Part shown: positions 63,405 through 64,000 of the stretch, piece after piece
How the letters are laid out: every line of letters begins with the position of its first letter
Numbering within the stretch: position 1 is the stretch's first letter
Origin: Phyllobacterium zundukense
GTDB taxonomy: Bacteria; Pseudomonadota; Alphaproteobacteria; Rhizobiales; Rhizobiaceae
Length of the DNA stretch: 64,000 bases
Assembly: GCF_002764115.1 (NCBI RefSeq)
Contig: NZ_CP017940.1
Location: 3,508,501 to 3,572,500 of the forward strand
Reading direction: 5' to 3'
Made by a program: the position numbers and the translations under genes
Notes under the pieces: model-generated
Databases searched by the model: none
Told to the model about the DNA's origin: nothing
Seen by the model: the letters and a program-made list of their open reading frames with translations, nothing else

Positions 63405-63802
63405 GAGTTTACTTTATTAAGCAACTCACCACACTAGGAAAATGTTTTGTTTTTCACTTAGCCATTGATGGCTTTATTGCTTGTGAAATATGTAACGTCA
63501 ATATTATTTACTTACTACTTAGCAATGGTGCTTATAATTGGTATAAAAAGATTGATGCAATATTCCTGGGTATACCCTATGATCTAAGTCGAGAGTAAGC
63601 GCCGGGGTAACGAGGCGCATTTTGTTCCAGTGGATACTTTCATACCCCTCAATAGTGACGGCAAACAAAAACCGCGTCGTCGAAGTCGTGAAAAGCCATG
63701 CCGTAACAGCATGTTAACAGTTGATTCATAAGTTCACTGTCTTGAACACGATTTTAACGAATTAAAGCGCAAGTTCGTCCTGCCATTTGTTGGAGAGCAC
63801 GC
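63405..63802. other. AT-rich intergenic stretch
   Basis: About 400 bases, much more AT-rich than the neighbours. A 74-residue plus-strand frame at 63374-63598 has no motif and poor codon character. Promoters for the divergent glycine-rich gene and the next plus-strand gene are expected here. Confidence 0.5.
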
Positions 63803-64000
63803 ATGATTCGCAAATATTCACTGCTAATTTTGACGACATTGTCCGTAGCAGCCACGGCACCGGGCTCAGCATTGGCGGCCGGCACTGAGATGCAGCTCAA
63901 GGGCAAGGGCTTTGGGCCACCAGCCTTTCGTTCGTTTTGCGGACGCTTGGCGAGCCTTTGCAACACGCACTCCGGTGCCAAGGTGGTGCAACTGACGGAC
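63803..64000 (+). CDS. Transglutaminase-like cysteine peptidase (BTLCP), partial
   Basis: Gene cut by the window end; 66 residues are visible. A signal peptide ends near A-L-A-A-G at residue 26. Then K-G-F-G-P-P-A-F-R-S-F-C-G-R-L-A-S-L-C resembles the start of the bacterial transglutaminase-like cysteine peptidases common in Rhizobiales. The catalytic part lies outside. TTGGAGAG precedes the ATG at 63803. Confidence 0.6.
   Translation, partial: MIRKYSLLILTTLSVAATAPGSALAAGTEMQLKGKGFGPPAFRSFCGRLASLCNTHSGAKVVQLTD

Noticed and set aside
63374..63598. 74-codon plus-strand frame in the AT-rich gap
   Set aside because: No ribosome site or motif; composition is that of AT-rich non-coding DNA, and it overlaps the start of the divergent repeat-protein gene.

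Overview
The window looks like an accessory, catabolism-rich stretch of a Hyphomicrobiales (Rhizobiales) genome, of the Brucella/Ochrobactrum, Phyllobacterium or Rhizobium kind. Signs are DUF982 and DUF1810 proteins, a likely transglutaminase-like cysteine peptidase, five complete ABC importers of types common in these bacteria, and many ATGA gene overlaps. The genus cannot be fixed from sequence alone. I saw no rRNA, tRNA, IS element, prophage or CRISPR array.

Layout. 1-3 kb: otsA (partial) and otsB, divergent, with a LacI-type regulator. 3-9.4 kb: small genes mixed with decayed ones (zinc-ribbon pseudogene, frameshifted XRE regulator, diaminopropionate ammonia-lyase and amidohydrolase remnants), an ArsR/SRPBCC pair and a ClpP paralogue. 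9.4-11.7 kb: a secreted alpha/beta hydrolase divergent from an OhrR-like peroxide sensor, then a hotdog thioesterase. 11.8-23.2 kb: a nine-gene minus-strand operon with a ribose-type ABC importer, SorC regulator, aldo/keto reductase, GlpD-like dehydrogenase, aldolase, FGGY kinase and GMC oxidoreductase, probably for a polyol or unusual sugar. 23.5-27.2 kb: GntR regulator and a polar amino acid ABC importer. 27.5-30.2 kb: two GGDEF proteins, one with a changed signature, and a hydrolase. 30.4-35.5 kb: metallophosphoesterase plus Ugp/Mal-type ABC importer. 35.8-36.9 kb: PAS-GGDEF protein.

37.0-45.9 kb: a nine-gene minus-strand operon with an OpuC-type betaine importer, a DUF427 protein, two LLM flavin monooxygenases, an ornithine cyclodeaminase homologue and an aromatic amino acid lyase homologue. 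The lyase lacks the Ala-Ser-Gly triad that forms the MIO cofactor. A betaine importer beside a MIO-less lyase suggests catabolism of a trimethylammonium amino acid of the ergothioneine or hercynine kind. I consider this the best candidate for an undescribed system.

46.1-51.5 kb: a second ribose/fructose-type ABC importer with an NAD-dependent epimerase/dehydrogenase and a tartrate/malate dehydrogenase homologue. 51.7-54.7 kb: two frameshifted genes (DJ-1/PfpI and ribbon-helix-helix), an HI0933-family flavoprotein and an SPW membrane protein. 54.7-61.2 kb: a quinate/shikimate catabolic cluster (3-dehydroshikimate dehydratase, beta-keto acid cleavage enzyme, 3-dehydroquinase, quinate/shikimate dehydrogenase, MFS importer, TetR regulator). 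Matching operator-like sites lie in its divergent promoter and upstream of the TetR gene. 61.2-64 kb: DUF1810, a small membrane protein, a secreted Gly/Asn/His repeat protein and the start of a likely cysteine peptidase gene.
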